The translations under genes were made by a program, and so were the position numbers. From Acidobacteriota bacterium (lineage in GTDB: Bacteria; Acidobacteriota; Vicinamibacteria; Vicinamibacterales; Fen-181), in the NCBI GenBank assembly GCA_003157675.1, contig PMKG01000462.1, forward strand, positions 1-15,963: DNA of 15,963 bases, written 5' to 3'. Below, piece by piece: positions 7,012 through 14,147 of the stretch (position 1 is its first letter; the number at the start of each line of letters is the position of its first letter). The notes under the pieces were generated by a model that was given only the letters and a program-made list of their open reading frames with translations, was not told the DNA's origin and made no database searches.

Positions 7012-8304
7012 ATGCGCAAGATCTTCCTCCCGTTCGTGTGCCTGGCGGGCTGCCTCGCGGCCGGCCCGGCCTCAGCCCAGACCGCGGACATTCCGTCCCG
7101 GCTGTCGCTCGCCGACGCGCTGCGTCTGGCCGAAGCGCGCAATCCCGCGCTCGAGGCAGCCCGTCAGCAAGTGGTCCTGGCCGAGGCCGACGCGGCCTCG
7201 GCGCGCCGCTGGCTGAACCCGGTCGCCGGCCTGCTCTCCGAGGGCTATCACGGCTCGGCGGGCGGCCCCTCGTTCTTCGACCAGCAGGAACTCTCGTTCC
7301 AGGTCGGCCAGGAGTTCGAGCTTGGCGGCAAGCGGCGCCTGAGGGCCACGGCCGCCGACGCGACGACGGGCCGCACCCGTTCGACGCTCGACGACCAGGT
7401 CCGCCAGCTTCGGCTCAGCGTCGAGCACGCCTACTGCCAGCTCGTGCTCGCGCGCTTCGAGGCCGGCCTGGCGAAGGACTCCCTCGCCGAGATCGACCAG
7501 GTGGTCGCGGTCAACCGCTCCCGCTACCAGCAGGGCGAGGTATCGGGCGGCGAACTGCGGCGGCTCGAGGTCGAGCGCCTGAAGTTCAGCGACGACGCCC
7601 TGCAGGCCGACCTGGGGATCCGCAACTCCCGCGCGGCGCTGCTGGCGCTCATCGGAGCGCCGCGGCTCGACCTGCCGATCGACCCGACCGAGACGCTCGA
7701 GATGTCGGCGGCGGATCGCGGCCTGCTCAGTGGGTGGCGAGGCGACGTGGCCGCGCTGACGGGCCAGGCGCTCGCCGGCCGCCCCGACGTGGCGGCCGCG
7801 CGCAAGGACCAGGAACGAGCCGCCGCCGTGCTTGGCCTGCAGCACGCGCTCGTCACGCCGAACCTGACGGTCACCGGCGGCTACAAGCGCGACTTCGGGA
7901 CAAGCGGCGCCATCTTCGGATTCTCGCTTCCGCTGCCGCTCTTCGACCGGAACGCGCCGGGCATCGCGCGCGCCGAGGCGGATCGGCGGCAGGCCGCCAG
8001 CCAGACGAAGGCGGTCGAGGTCGCCGTCTCGCTCGACGTACAGCAGGCCGTCAACCTCGTCGACGTCAGCCGCAAGCGCGTGGCCGCCATCGAGCGCGAC
8101 TACCTCCAGAAGGCTCGCGAGGCGCGAGACGCTGTCCTCGCGGCCTACAAGGCCGGCGAGATCCAGCTGCTCGACTATCTCGACGCGCAGCGGGCGTACC
8201 GCGAAGTGCAGCGCAGCTACGGCCGCGCCCTGTTCGACTACCGACTGAGCCTGTGCGAACTCGACGCCGCCGTCGGCGTCACCTCTCGAGGATCACGTCC
8301 ATGA
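7012..8304 (+). CDS. Outer-membrane efflux protein, TolC family (CzcC/CusC-like)
   Basis: This is the trimeric outer-membrane channel of the tripartite efflux complex, receiving substrate from the RND pump through the adaptor. The 430-residue product has a signal peptide (MRKIFLPFVCLAGCLAAGPASA). LAGC at 11-14 could be a lipobox, as CusC is a lipoprotein, while ASA-Q at about 22 would suit signal peptidase I. The two TolC repeats are visible: SLADALRLAEARNPALEAARQQ, then LRATAADATTG, and the second repeat ALAGRPDVAAARKDQERAAA. FSLPLPLFDRNAPGIARAEADRR and YKAGEIQLLDYLDAQRAYREV are strongly typical of CzcC-type proteins. The ATG at 7012 has a weak GCGGA upstream. The stop overlaps the adaptor start by ATGA (8301-8304), which indicates translational coupling. 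Confidence 0.93.
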   Translation: MRKIFLPFVCLAGCLAAGPASAQTADIPSRLSLADALRLAEARNPALEAARQQVVLAEADAASARRWLNPVAGLLSEGYHGSAGGPSFFDQQELSFQVGQEFELGGKRRLRATAADATTGRTRSTLDDQVRQLRLSVEHAYCQLVLARFEAGLAKDSLAEIDQVVAVNRSRYQQGEVSGGELRRLEVERLKFSDDALQADLGIRNSRAALLALIGAPRLDLPIDPTETLEMSAADRGLLSGWRGDVAALTGQALAGRPDVAAARKDQERAAAVLGLQHALVTPNLTVTGGYKRDFGTSGAIFGFSLPLPLFDRNAPGIARAEADRRQAASQTKAVEVAVSLDVQQAVNLVDVSRKRVAAIERDYLQKAREARDAVLAAYKAGEIQLLDYLDAQRAYREVQRSYGRALFDYRLSLCELDAAVGVTSRGSRP

Positions 8305-9500
8305 CCCGCCTGTCCGCCTGTCTCGTGTCCCTGATCCTGCTCGCCGCGTGCGGCACCGGCAGCGAGAAGCCCGCCTCCACCGAGGCGGCGCCGGCGGCCG
8401 CCGCGCGCGGCTCGGCGCGGGAGATCCGCGTGTTGCCGGAGCTGCAGAAGCGCTGGGGGCTCGCGACCGGCCCGGTGTCGCACCTGGTCCTGACCGGGGC
8501 GATCGCGTTGCCGGGGGTCATCGCCCCCAACCAGCAACGCACAGCCCAGATCACCTCGCTGCTCGAAGGGCGCGTGACCATGGTCGGCGCGGACCTCGGC
8601 GACGACGTCCGCAAGGGACAGGTCCTGGTGGTGATCCACTCGCCGGCCCTCGCCCAAGCGCAGCAGGTGTTCCTCCAGGCGGCCGCCCGCCGCGCGCTCG
8701 CCGGCCGCGAGCTCGAGCGCGCCAGGGCGCTGCTCAAGGACGAGGCGATTCAGCAGAAAGAGGTCTCGCGCCGGCAGGCGGAGTTCGACGCTACCACGAC
8801 CGAGTACGGCCTGGCCGAATCCCAGCTCCATTCCTTCGGCTGGGATCACCCGCAGGTCGACCTGCTGCTCCAGAAGGCCAGAGAGCCGAGGCGCGATATG
8901 TCGGACCTCGTCGATCCGACGCTCACGCTGCGCGCGCCCATCGACGGCCGCATCATCACGCGCGACGTCGTCATCGGCGAGCACGTGCAGCCGGACAAAC
9001 TGCTGTTCATGATGTCGGACCTCACTACCGTCTGGGCGCTGCTCGACGCGAGGGAGGCCGACCTGCCCGGCGTCGCCGCCGGAAGCCGGGTGGTGGTCAC
9101 GAGCGAGGTGTACGGGGACCGCCAGTTCGTCGGGCGCGTGACCCGGGTCGGCGACGTGGTCGACGAGAAGCTCAGGACGATCAAGGTGCGGGTGGAACTC
9201 TCGAATCCCGGCTTGATGCTCAAGCCGAACATGTTCGTGCGCGGCGCGCTCGACTCGCACGGCAAGCCGCGGGAGGCACTCGGCGTGCCGGAGGACGCCA
9301 TCCAGACGATCGAGGGGGAACCGGCCGTCTTCGTCCTGGCGCCCGACGGCGGGTTCACGGTCAAGCCGGTGGTGATCGGCGAGCGCGTGGGCACCCACCG
9401 GGCCATCGTCGGCGGGCTCGACGGCCGCGAGGTCATCGTCACGGCCGGCGCGTTCACCCTCAAGGCCGAGCTGCTCAAGAGCTCGTTCGCCGGGGAGTAG
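8301..9500 (+). CDS. Efflux RND transporter periplasmic adaptor, CzcB/CusB-like lipoprotein
   Basis: This membrane-fusion protein links the inner-membrane RND pump to the outer-membrane channel. The 399-residue product begins with a lipoprotein signal ending in the lipobox LAAC (C17), so it is probably anchored in the inner membrane. A short Ala-rich linker follows. The barrel-sandwich lipoyl half-motif VTMVGADLGDDVRKGQVLVVIHSPALAQAQ lies near residues 93-122. A coiled-coil alpha-hairpin (roughly 123-190) precedes the second lipoyl half, LRAPIDGRIITRDVVIGEHV. The beta-barrel and membrane-proximal domain follow, with NMFVRGAL, then a tail ending VIVTAGAFTLKAELLKSSF, as in CzcB homologues. There is no N-terminal His-rich or C-terminal metallochaperone extension. 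The start has GAGGA 7 nt upstream. The pump gene begins 9 bp downstream of the stop. Confidence 0.93.
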   Translation: MTRLSACLVSLILLAACGTGSEKPASTEAAPAAAARGSAREIRVLPELQKRWGLATGPVSHLVLTGAIALPGVIAPNQQRTAQITSLLEGRVTMVGADLGDDVRKGQVLVVIHSPALAQAQQVFLQAAARRALAGRELERARALLKDEAIQQKEVSRRQAEFDATTTEYGLAESQLHSFGWDHPQVDLLLQKAREPRRDMSDLVDPTLTLRAPIDGRIITRDVVIGEHVQPDKLLFMMSDLTTVWALLDAREADLPGVAAGSRVVVTSEVYGDRQFVGRVTRVGDVVDEKLRTIKVRVELSNPGLMLKPNMFVRGALDSHGKPREALGVPEDAIQTIEGEPAVFVLAPDGGFTVKPVVIGERVGTHRAIVGGLDGREVIVTAGAFTLKAELLKSSFAGE

Positions 9501-9509
9501 AGGCCGCCC

Positions 9510-12500
9510 ATGCTCGAACGATTGATGGCGCTTTCGCTGCGCAATCGGCTGCTGGTGGGCGTCGGCCTCGTGCTCATCGTCGCGCTCGGCGCCTGGTCGG
9601 TGGCCACCATCCCGATCGACGCCTTTCCCGACGTCACCAACATCCAGGTCGAGGTCGTGAGCACCGCGCCGGGCCTCTCGCCGCTCGAGATCGAGCGGGC
9701 CGTCACCTATCCGGTCGAATCGGTCATGCGTGGCCTCCCGGGACTGGTGACGATGCGGTCGGCGACCAAGTACGGGATCTCGGTCGTCACGCTCGTCTTC
9801 CGTGACGATGTGAACATCTACTTCGCGCGGCAGCAGGTCTTCGAGCGGCTCGGCGAGGCGAGCCGGAAGATGCCCGACGGCGTGGAGACCGAGATGGGGC
9901 CGATCGCCACGGCCATGGGCGAGATCTACCAGTACACGCTCGAGCCCGCCTTCGACAAGGATAGCGCCGGCGCGGCCCGGGACGAGGCCCAGCGGCTGAC
10001 CCGGCTGCGGAGCATCCAGGACTGGGTGGTGTCGCCGCTGCTCAAGGGGATTCCGGGCGTCACCGAGATCAACTCCTTTGGCGGCTACATCCAGCAGTTC
10101 GAGGTCCAGGTCGATCCGGATCGGCTGCTGGAATACGGCCTGTCGGTCGAGAAGGTCCGCGAAGCGGTCCGCCGGAACAACGCCAACGTCGGCGGCAGCG
10201 TGGTGACGCGCGGGTCCGAGGAGTACATCATTCGCGGCGTCGGCCTGATCCGCTCCGACGCCGACATCCGGTCGATCGTGCTGACCTCGGTCGGGGGCAC
10301 GCCGATCACGATCGCCAACGTCGCCGACGTTCGTGTCGGGCACGCCGTCCGGCAGGGCGCGGCGCTCAAGGACGGCCGGGGCGAGGCCGTCGGCGGCATC
10401 GTCCTCATGCTGCGCGGCGAGAACAGCCGGGACGTCGTCGAAGCCGTCGAGGCCAGGGTCCGCGACCTCAACGACGGGCACGTGCTGCCCGACAACCTGA
10501 AGATCGTGCCGTTCTACCGCCGGTCGCCGATCGTCGAGGCGTCGACGCGGACGGTGCTCAAGGCGCTCGGCGAGGGCGCGGTACTCGTGGTGCTCGTGCT
10601 GCTGGTGCTGCTTCGCAGTGCGCGCGGCGCGTTCGTCGTCATCGTGGCGCTGCCGCTCTCCATCCTGCTGACGTTCATCGTCCTGAAGGTGGCCGGGATT
10701 GGCGCCAACCTGATGTCGCTCGGGGGACTGGCGATCTCGATCGGCATGATCATCGACGCGACGATCATCCAGGTCGAGAACGTGCAGCGGCGGCTCGGCC
10801 AGGCGGGGGCGAACGGCGGCTGGAACGGCCGCATGGCGACGGTGCTCGCCGCGGCCATGGAGGTCAGGAAGCCGAGCATCCTGGGCGAGCTCATCATCGC
10901 CCTCACCTTCGTGCCGATCGTCACGCTGCAGGGCTTCGAGGGGAAGATGTTCTCGCCGCTGGCGTTCACCGTGGCGCTCGCGCTCCTCTCCTCGCTGCTG
11001 CTCTCGATCTTCGTCATCCCGGTGCTCTGCCTCGGCTTGCTCAAGGCGGAAACCAAGGAGAGCCCGGTACTGCGTGCCATCCGGCACGCCTACATGCCCG
11101 CCCTGCATTGGACGCTGGCCCACCGGCTGATCGTCGTCGGCATCGGCGGCGTGCTGGTCGTCGGGGCGCTCGCCATGGTGCCGCACTTGGGGACCGAGTT
11201 CCTGCCGATCATGGACGAGGGATCCTTCGACATGGACATCCAGCTGCTGCCGGGCATCTCGCTCGACAAGGCGCTCGAGACGACGCTCGAGGTCGAGAAG
11301 CGGCTGATGAAGTTCCCCGAGCTCCAGACCATCGTTTCGCGCACGGGACAGACCGGCGTCGCGATTGAAGCCCGAGGCGTGGACAAGACCGGGTTCGTCG
11401 GCGGGCTGAAGCCGAGGGCCGAGTGGCGGAGCGCCTCCACCCGCGAGGAACTGACCGGGAAGATGCGGGACGCGATTGCCGACATCCCGGGAATGGCGGC
11501 CAGCTTCAGCCAGCCGATCCAGTGCCGGATCGACGAGCTGGTGGCCGGCACGCGCGCACAGGTCATCGTCAAGCTGTTCGGCGACGACCTGCGGGTGCTG
11601 AAGCAGAAGGCCGGCGAGCTGACGCGCGTGCTGGCGCAGGTGCGCGGCGTCGCCGATTTGGCCGAGGAGCGCGTGGCCGGCCAGCCCTACCTCACCGTGT
11701 CGGTCGACCGCGAGCGGATCGCGCGCCACGGCGTGAACGCCGCCGACGTGCTCGATCTCATCGAGACGGCGGTGGGCGGAAAGCCCGTGTCGCAGGTGTA
11801 CCTGGAGAACCAGGTGACCGATGTCGCGATCCGGCTCCCCGACAACCACCGCAATTCCGTCGAGGCGCTCGCCGGGCTGCTGGTGGACGCCCCGGGCGGC
11901 GCGAGGCTGCCGCTCTCGGAGCTGGCGGACGTGAGCGTGCAGGAAGGGCCGGTCGAGATCAGCCGCGAGGACGGGCGCCGGCGCATCGGCATCGAGATGA
12001 ACGTCGCGGGACGCGACATCGGCAGCTTCGTCGCCGAGGCGCAGAAGCGGCTCAAGGCCGAGGTCCCGCTTCCGCCGGGCTACTACCTCTCCTGGGGCGG
12101 GCAGTTCGAGAACCAGCAGCACGCGATGCGGCGGCTGGGCATCATCGCGCCCGCCGTGGCGACCCTGATCTTCGTCCTGCTGCTCATCACGTTCTCGAGC
12201 GTGCGCGCGGCCGGCCTCATCCTCTTCAACCTGCCGTTCGCGCTGGCGGGCGGCGTCTTCGCGTTGTGGATGTCGGGGCTGTACCTCTCGGTGCCCGCCT
12301 CGGTCGGGTTCATCGTGTTGTTCGGCGTCGCCGTGCTCAACGGCATGGTGCTCCTCTCGTCGATCGCCCAGCTCAGGGCCGAGGGGATGCCGACCGCCGC
12401 CGCCGTCATCGCCGGCTGCGACTCGCGGCTGCGGCCGGTGCTGATGACGGCCGCGATCGCCGTCTTCAGCCTGCTCCCGATGGCCTTCGCCACCGGGCCG

Positions 12501-12623
12501 GGCGCGGAGGTCCAGCGCCCGCTCGCGGTGGTCGTCATCGGCGGGCTGATTACCTCCACGCTGCTGACGCTGCTCGTGCTGCCGGTGTTGTACGCGATGG
12601 TGGAAGGACGGGATCGACGGTGA
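9510..12623 (+). CDS. Heavy-metal efflux RND pump, CzcA/CusA family
   Basis: This proton-driven inner-membrane pump exports metal ions through the adaptor and channel. The 1037 residues match the family's usual length, with 12 predicted membrane segments and two large periplasmic loops. Diagnostic segments include IPIDAFPDVTNIQVEV near residue 35 and TKYGISVVTLVF. In TM4, the SIGMIIDATIIQVEN stretch contains D416 and E423, equivalent to CzcA D408 and E415; the D402 position is S410, as CusA also lacks it. The CusA copper-site methionines (M573, M623, M672) fall, by alignment from memory, on Asp (EGSFDMD), Lys (GVDKTG) and Glu (RIDELVAG). This argues against a CusA-type Cu/Ag pump and for a divalent-metal or unassigned subtype. 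The start has AGAGG 6 nt upstream. The stop at 12621 overlaps the start of inverted repeat B. Confidence 0.93.
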   Translation: MLERLMALSLRNRLLVGVGLVLIVALGAWSVATIPIDAFPDVTNIQVEVVSTAPGLSPLEIERAVTYPVESVMRGLPGLVTMRSATKYGISVVTLVFRDDVNIYFARQQVFERLGEASRKMPDGVETEMGPIATAMGEIYQYTLEPAFDKDSAGAARDEAQRLTRLRSIQDWVVSPLLKGIPGVTEINSFGGYIQQFEVQVDPDRLLEYGLSVEKVREAVRRNNANVGGSVVTRGSEEYIIRGVGLIRSDADIRSIVLTSVGGTPITIANVADVRVGHAVRQGAALKDGRGEAVGGIVLMLRGENSRDVVEAVEARVRDLNDGHVLPDNLKIVPFYRRSPIVEASTRTVLKALGEGAVLVVLVLLVLLRSARGAFVVIVALPLSILLTFIVLKVAGIGANLMSLGGLAISIGMIIDATIIQVENVQRRLGQAGANGGWNGRMATVLAAAMEVRKPSILGELIIALTFVPIVTLQGFEGKMFSPLAFTVALALLSSLLLSIFVIPVLCLGLLKAETKESPVLRAIRHAYMPALHWTLAHRLIVVGIGGVLVVGALAMVPHLGTEFLPIMDEGSFDMDIQLLPGISLDKALETTLEVEKRLMKFPELQTIVSRTGQTGVAIEARGVDKTGFVGGLKPRAEWRSASTREELTGKMRDAIADIPGMAASFSQPIQCRIDELVAGTRAQVIVKLFGDDLRVLKQKAGELTRVLAQVRGVADLAEERVAGQPYLTVSVDRERIARHGVNAADVLDLIETAVGGKPVSQVYLENQVTDVAIRLPDNHRNSVEALAGLLVDAPGGARLPLSELADVSVQEGPVEISREDGRRRIGIEMNVAGRDIGSFVAEAQKRLKAEVPLPPGYYLSWGGQFENQQHAMRRLGIIAPAVATLIFVLLLITFSSVRAAGLILFNLPFALAGGVFALWMSGLYLSVPASVGFIVLFGVAVLNGMVLLSSIAQLRAEGMPTAAAVIAGCDSRLRPVLMTAAIAVFSLLPMAFATGPGAEVQRPLAVVVIGGLITSTLLTLLVLPVLYAMVEGRDRR

Positions 12624-12702
12624 CTGGGACTGTGAAGTGGCTAGTGGTCAGTGGTCAGTGCAACCCGCGTGATCAACTAGCCACTAGTCACTACTCTGTC
12701 AC
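12620..12702. repeat. Heptamer-phased inverted repeat B (unit AGTGGTC) between convergent genes
   Basis: AGTGGCTAGT (12636-12645) pairs perfectly with ACTAGCCACT (12676-12685), and GTGAC (12620-12624) with GTCAC (12698-12702). From 12636 the left side is periodic in 7 nt (AGTGGCT, then AGTGGTC twice, then AGTG). The right side from 12675 is also periodic in 7 nt (AACTAGC, CACTAGT, CACTACT, CTGTCAC), which permits slipped pairing registers. It occupies most of the gap between the convergent pump gene and glyA and may act as a bidirectional terminator or be a dispersed repeat. Confidence 0.7.
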
Positions 12703-12717
12703 CGATCCGTGGAGCGG

Positions 12718-13968
12718 CTACCTGGCGATGCCCGGGCACGGAAACGCCGCGCAGAAGTCGCGGACTTCGCCGGCGATCGTATCGAGTTCGGCCTCGTTGG
12801 CGACGTTCTCGGCCACGCGGCTGAACCAGCCGGCGATCTTCGCCATCTCGGTTTCCCGCATGCCGCGCGAGGTGACCGACGGCGTGCCAAGGCGCAGGCC
12901 GCTCGGGTCGAATGGCTTGCGGGGATCGCCGGGCACGGTGTTGTAGTTGCACTCGAGGCCCGCGCGGTCGAGCGCCCTGGCGTAGGCCTTCCCCGTCATT
13001 CCGCGTGGCGTCACGTCCATCAGGATCAGGTGGTTGTCGGTGCCGCCCGAGACGAGCTTGAAGCCATGGCCGGCGAGGCCCTCGGCCAGCGCTCTCGCGT
13101 TCTTGACGATCTGGTGCGCGTAGACCTTGAACTCGTCGGTGGCCGCCTCGCCGAGCGCCACCGCGATTCCCGCGGTCGTGTGATTGTGCGGCCCGCCCTG
13201 GAGGCCGGGGAAGACGGCCTTGTCGATCATCTTCGCCATCTCCTCCTTGCAGAGCAGCATCGCCCCGCGCGGCCCGCGCAGCGACTTGTGCGTGGTCGTC
13301 GAGACGACGTGCGCGTGGGGGATCGGCGTCGGGTGGGCCCCGCCGGCCACCAGCCCCGCGATGTGCGCCATGTCCACCAGCAGGTGCGCGCCCACCTCGT
13401 CGGCAATCGCGCGCATCGCCTGGAAGTCGATGATGCGCGGGTAGGCCGTCGCCCCGGCGATCATCAGCTTCGGTCGCTCCTTCAGCGCCAGCTCGCGGAC
13501 CTGTCCGTAGTCGATGAGCCCCGTGTCGATCTGCACGCCGTACTGGACGCTTCTGAAGTAGGAGCCCGTGATCGACACGTTCCAGCCGTGCGTCAGGTGG
13601 CCGCCGTGCGGCAGCGCCATCCCCATCACCGTGTCGCCCGGCTTGAGCAGCGCGAAGTAGACGGCGAGGTTGGCGGGCGACCCCGAGTAGGGCTGGACGT
13701 TGGCGTGGTCGGCGCCGAACAGCGCCTTGGCGCGCGCGATGGCCAGCTGCTCCAGCGGGTCCACGCACTGCTGCCCTTCGTAATAGCGCTTGCCGGCGTA
13801 GCCCTCGGAGTACTTGTTCGTGAACACGCTGCCGGTGGCCTCGAGCACGGCGCGCGACGCGTAGTTCTCCGAGGGGATGAGGCGGATCTTCTCGAACTCC
13901 CGGCGCTCTTCGGCGGCGATGAGCGCGGCCACTTCGGGATCGGCCTGGACGAGATGCGGATCGATCAT
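12718..13968 (-). CDS. glyA: Serine hydroxymethyltransferase
   Basis: GlyA is a PLP enzyme that interconverts serine and glycine while passing a one-carbon unit to tetrahydrofolate in the cytosol. The 416-residue product has normal length. It carries LIPSENYAS (30-38), TNKYSEGYAGKRYYEG (50-65), the PLP-lysine motif STTTHKSLRGPRG with K228, the cofactor Asp in LLVDMAHIAGLVAGG (D199), and the C-terminal KPFDPSGLRLGTPSVTSRGM. I chose the ATG at 13968, with GGGGAAGGAA directly upstream. In-frame ATGs at 13986 and 14058 give extensions absent from the family. A candidate promoter lies at 14051-14080, so glyA is probably transcribed on its own despite sharing a strand with the upstream NuoG/FdhA-like gene. 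Confidence 0.97.
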   Translation of the reverse strand: MIDPHLVQADPEVAALIAAEERREFEKIRLIPSENYASRAVLEATGSVFTNKYSEGYAGKRYYEGQQCVDPLEQLAIARAKALFGADHANVQPYSGSPANLAVYFALLKPGDTVMGMALPHGGHLTHGWNVSITGSYFRSVQYGVQIDTGLIDYGQVRELALKERPKLMIAGATAYPRIIDFQAMRAIADEVGAHLLVDMAHIAGLVAGGAHPTPIPHAHVVSTTTHKSLRGPRGAMLLCKEEMAKMIDKAVFPGLQGGPHNHTTAGIAVALGEAATDEFKVYAHQIVKNARALAEGLAGHGFKLVSGGTDNHLILMDVTPRGMTGKAYARALDRAGLECNYNTVPGDPRKPFDPSGLRLGTPSVTSRGMRETEMAKIAGWFSRVAENVANEAELDTIAGEVRDFCAAFPCPGIAR

Positions 13969-14022
13969 GAGTTCCTTCCCCAACATGAAACTGCCGAGGG
14001 GCTGTTGGTGACAGGCGGCCGG

Positions 14023-14038
14023 CCGGGCCCGTGCCCGG
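14023..14038 (-). promoter_or_regulatory. Hairpin in the glyA leader
   Basis: CCGGGC (14023-14028) pairs with GCCCGG (14033-14038) around a 4-nt loop, a 6-bp all-GC stem within the predicted 5' untranslated region of glyA. A second, weaker pairing (CAACA with TGTTG, 14011-13981 region) lies nearer the start. Neither matches a glycine or THF riboswitch that I recognise. Confidence 0.35.
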
Positions 14039-14050
14039 TCGTGTCCCCAC

Positions 14051-14080
14051 ATCATCAACCGCCACTCGGCAACAGGTCAA
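14051..14080 (-). promoter_or_regulatory. Candidate glyA promoter
   Basis: In minus orientation TTGACC (14080-14075, 5/6 to -35) and GATGAT (14056-14051, 4/6 to -10) are 18 nt apart. A start near 14044 would give a leader of about 76 nt before the glyA ATG. It is the best sigma-70-like pair in the window. Confidence 0.45.
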
Positions 14081-14105
14081 TGCCCGAACTGCGGTGCCGG
14101 GGCCG

Positions 14106-14130
14106 TCCGCCTTCGCCTGGCTACGGCGGA
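14106..14130. repeat. Imperfect palindrome, likely dispersed intergenic repeat C
   Basis: TCCGCC (14106-14111) and GGCGGA (14125-14130) flank a 13-nt centre TTCGCCTGGCTAC. From memory, nearly identical short palindromes, of the kind GTCCGCC/TTCGCC/GGCTACGGCGGAC, recur between genes in Acidobacteriota, Verrucomicrobiota and related genomes. It lies 17 bp past the stop of the NuoG/FdhA-like gene and could help end its transcript. Confidence 0.5.
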
Positions 14131-14147
14131 TCCACCGTCGTCCCGGT

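Noticed and set aside
8238..12122. A 1294-codon open frame on the minus strand across the efflux operon
   Set aside because: It is antisense to three genes with clear families. Its product is low-complexity, rich in Arg, Asp, His and Glu, as expected from the mirror frame of GC-rich coding DNA, and it shows no domain.
9510..12623. Naming the pump cusA or czcA
   Set aside because: The CusA methionines are absent and the CzcA TM4 aspartate pair is incomplete, so a specific symbol would overstate the metal specificity.
13969..14044. A glycine or tetrahydrofolate riboswitch in the glyA leader
   Set aside because: The leader is short and shows only simple hairpins; I see no conserved riboswitch core.
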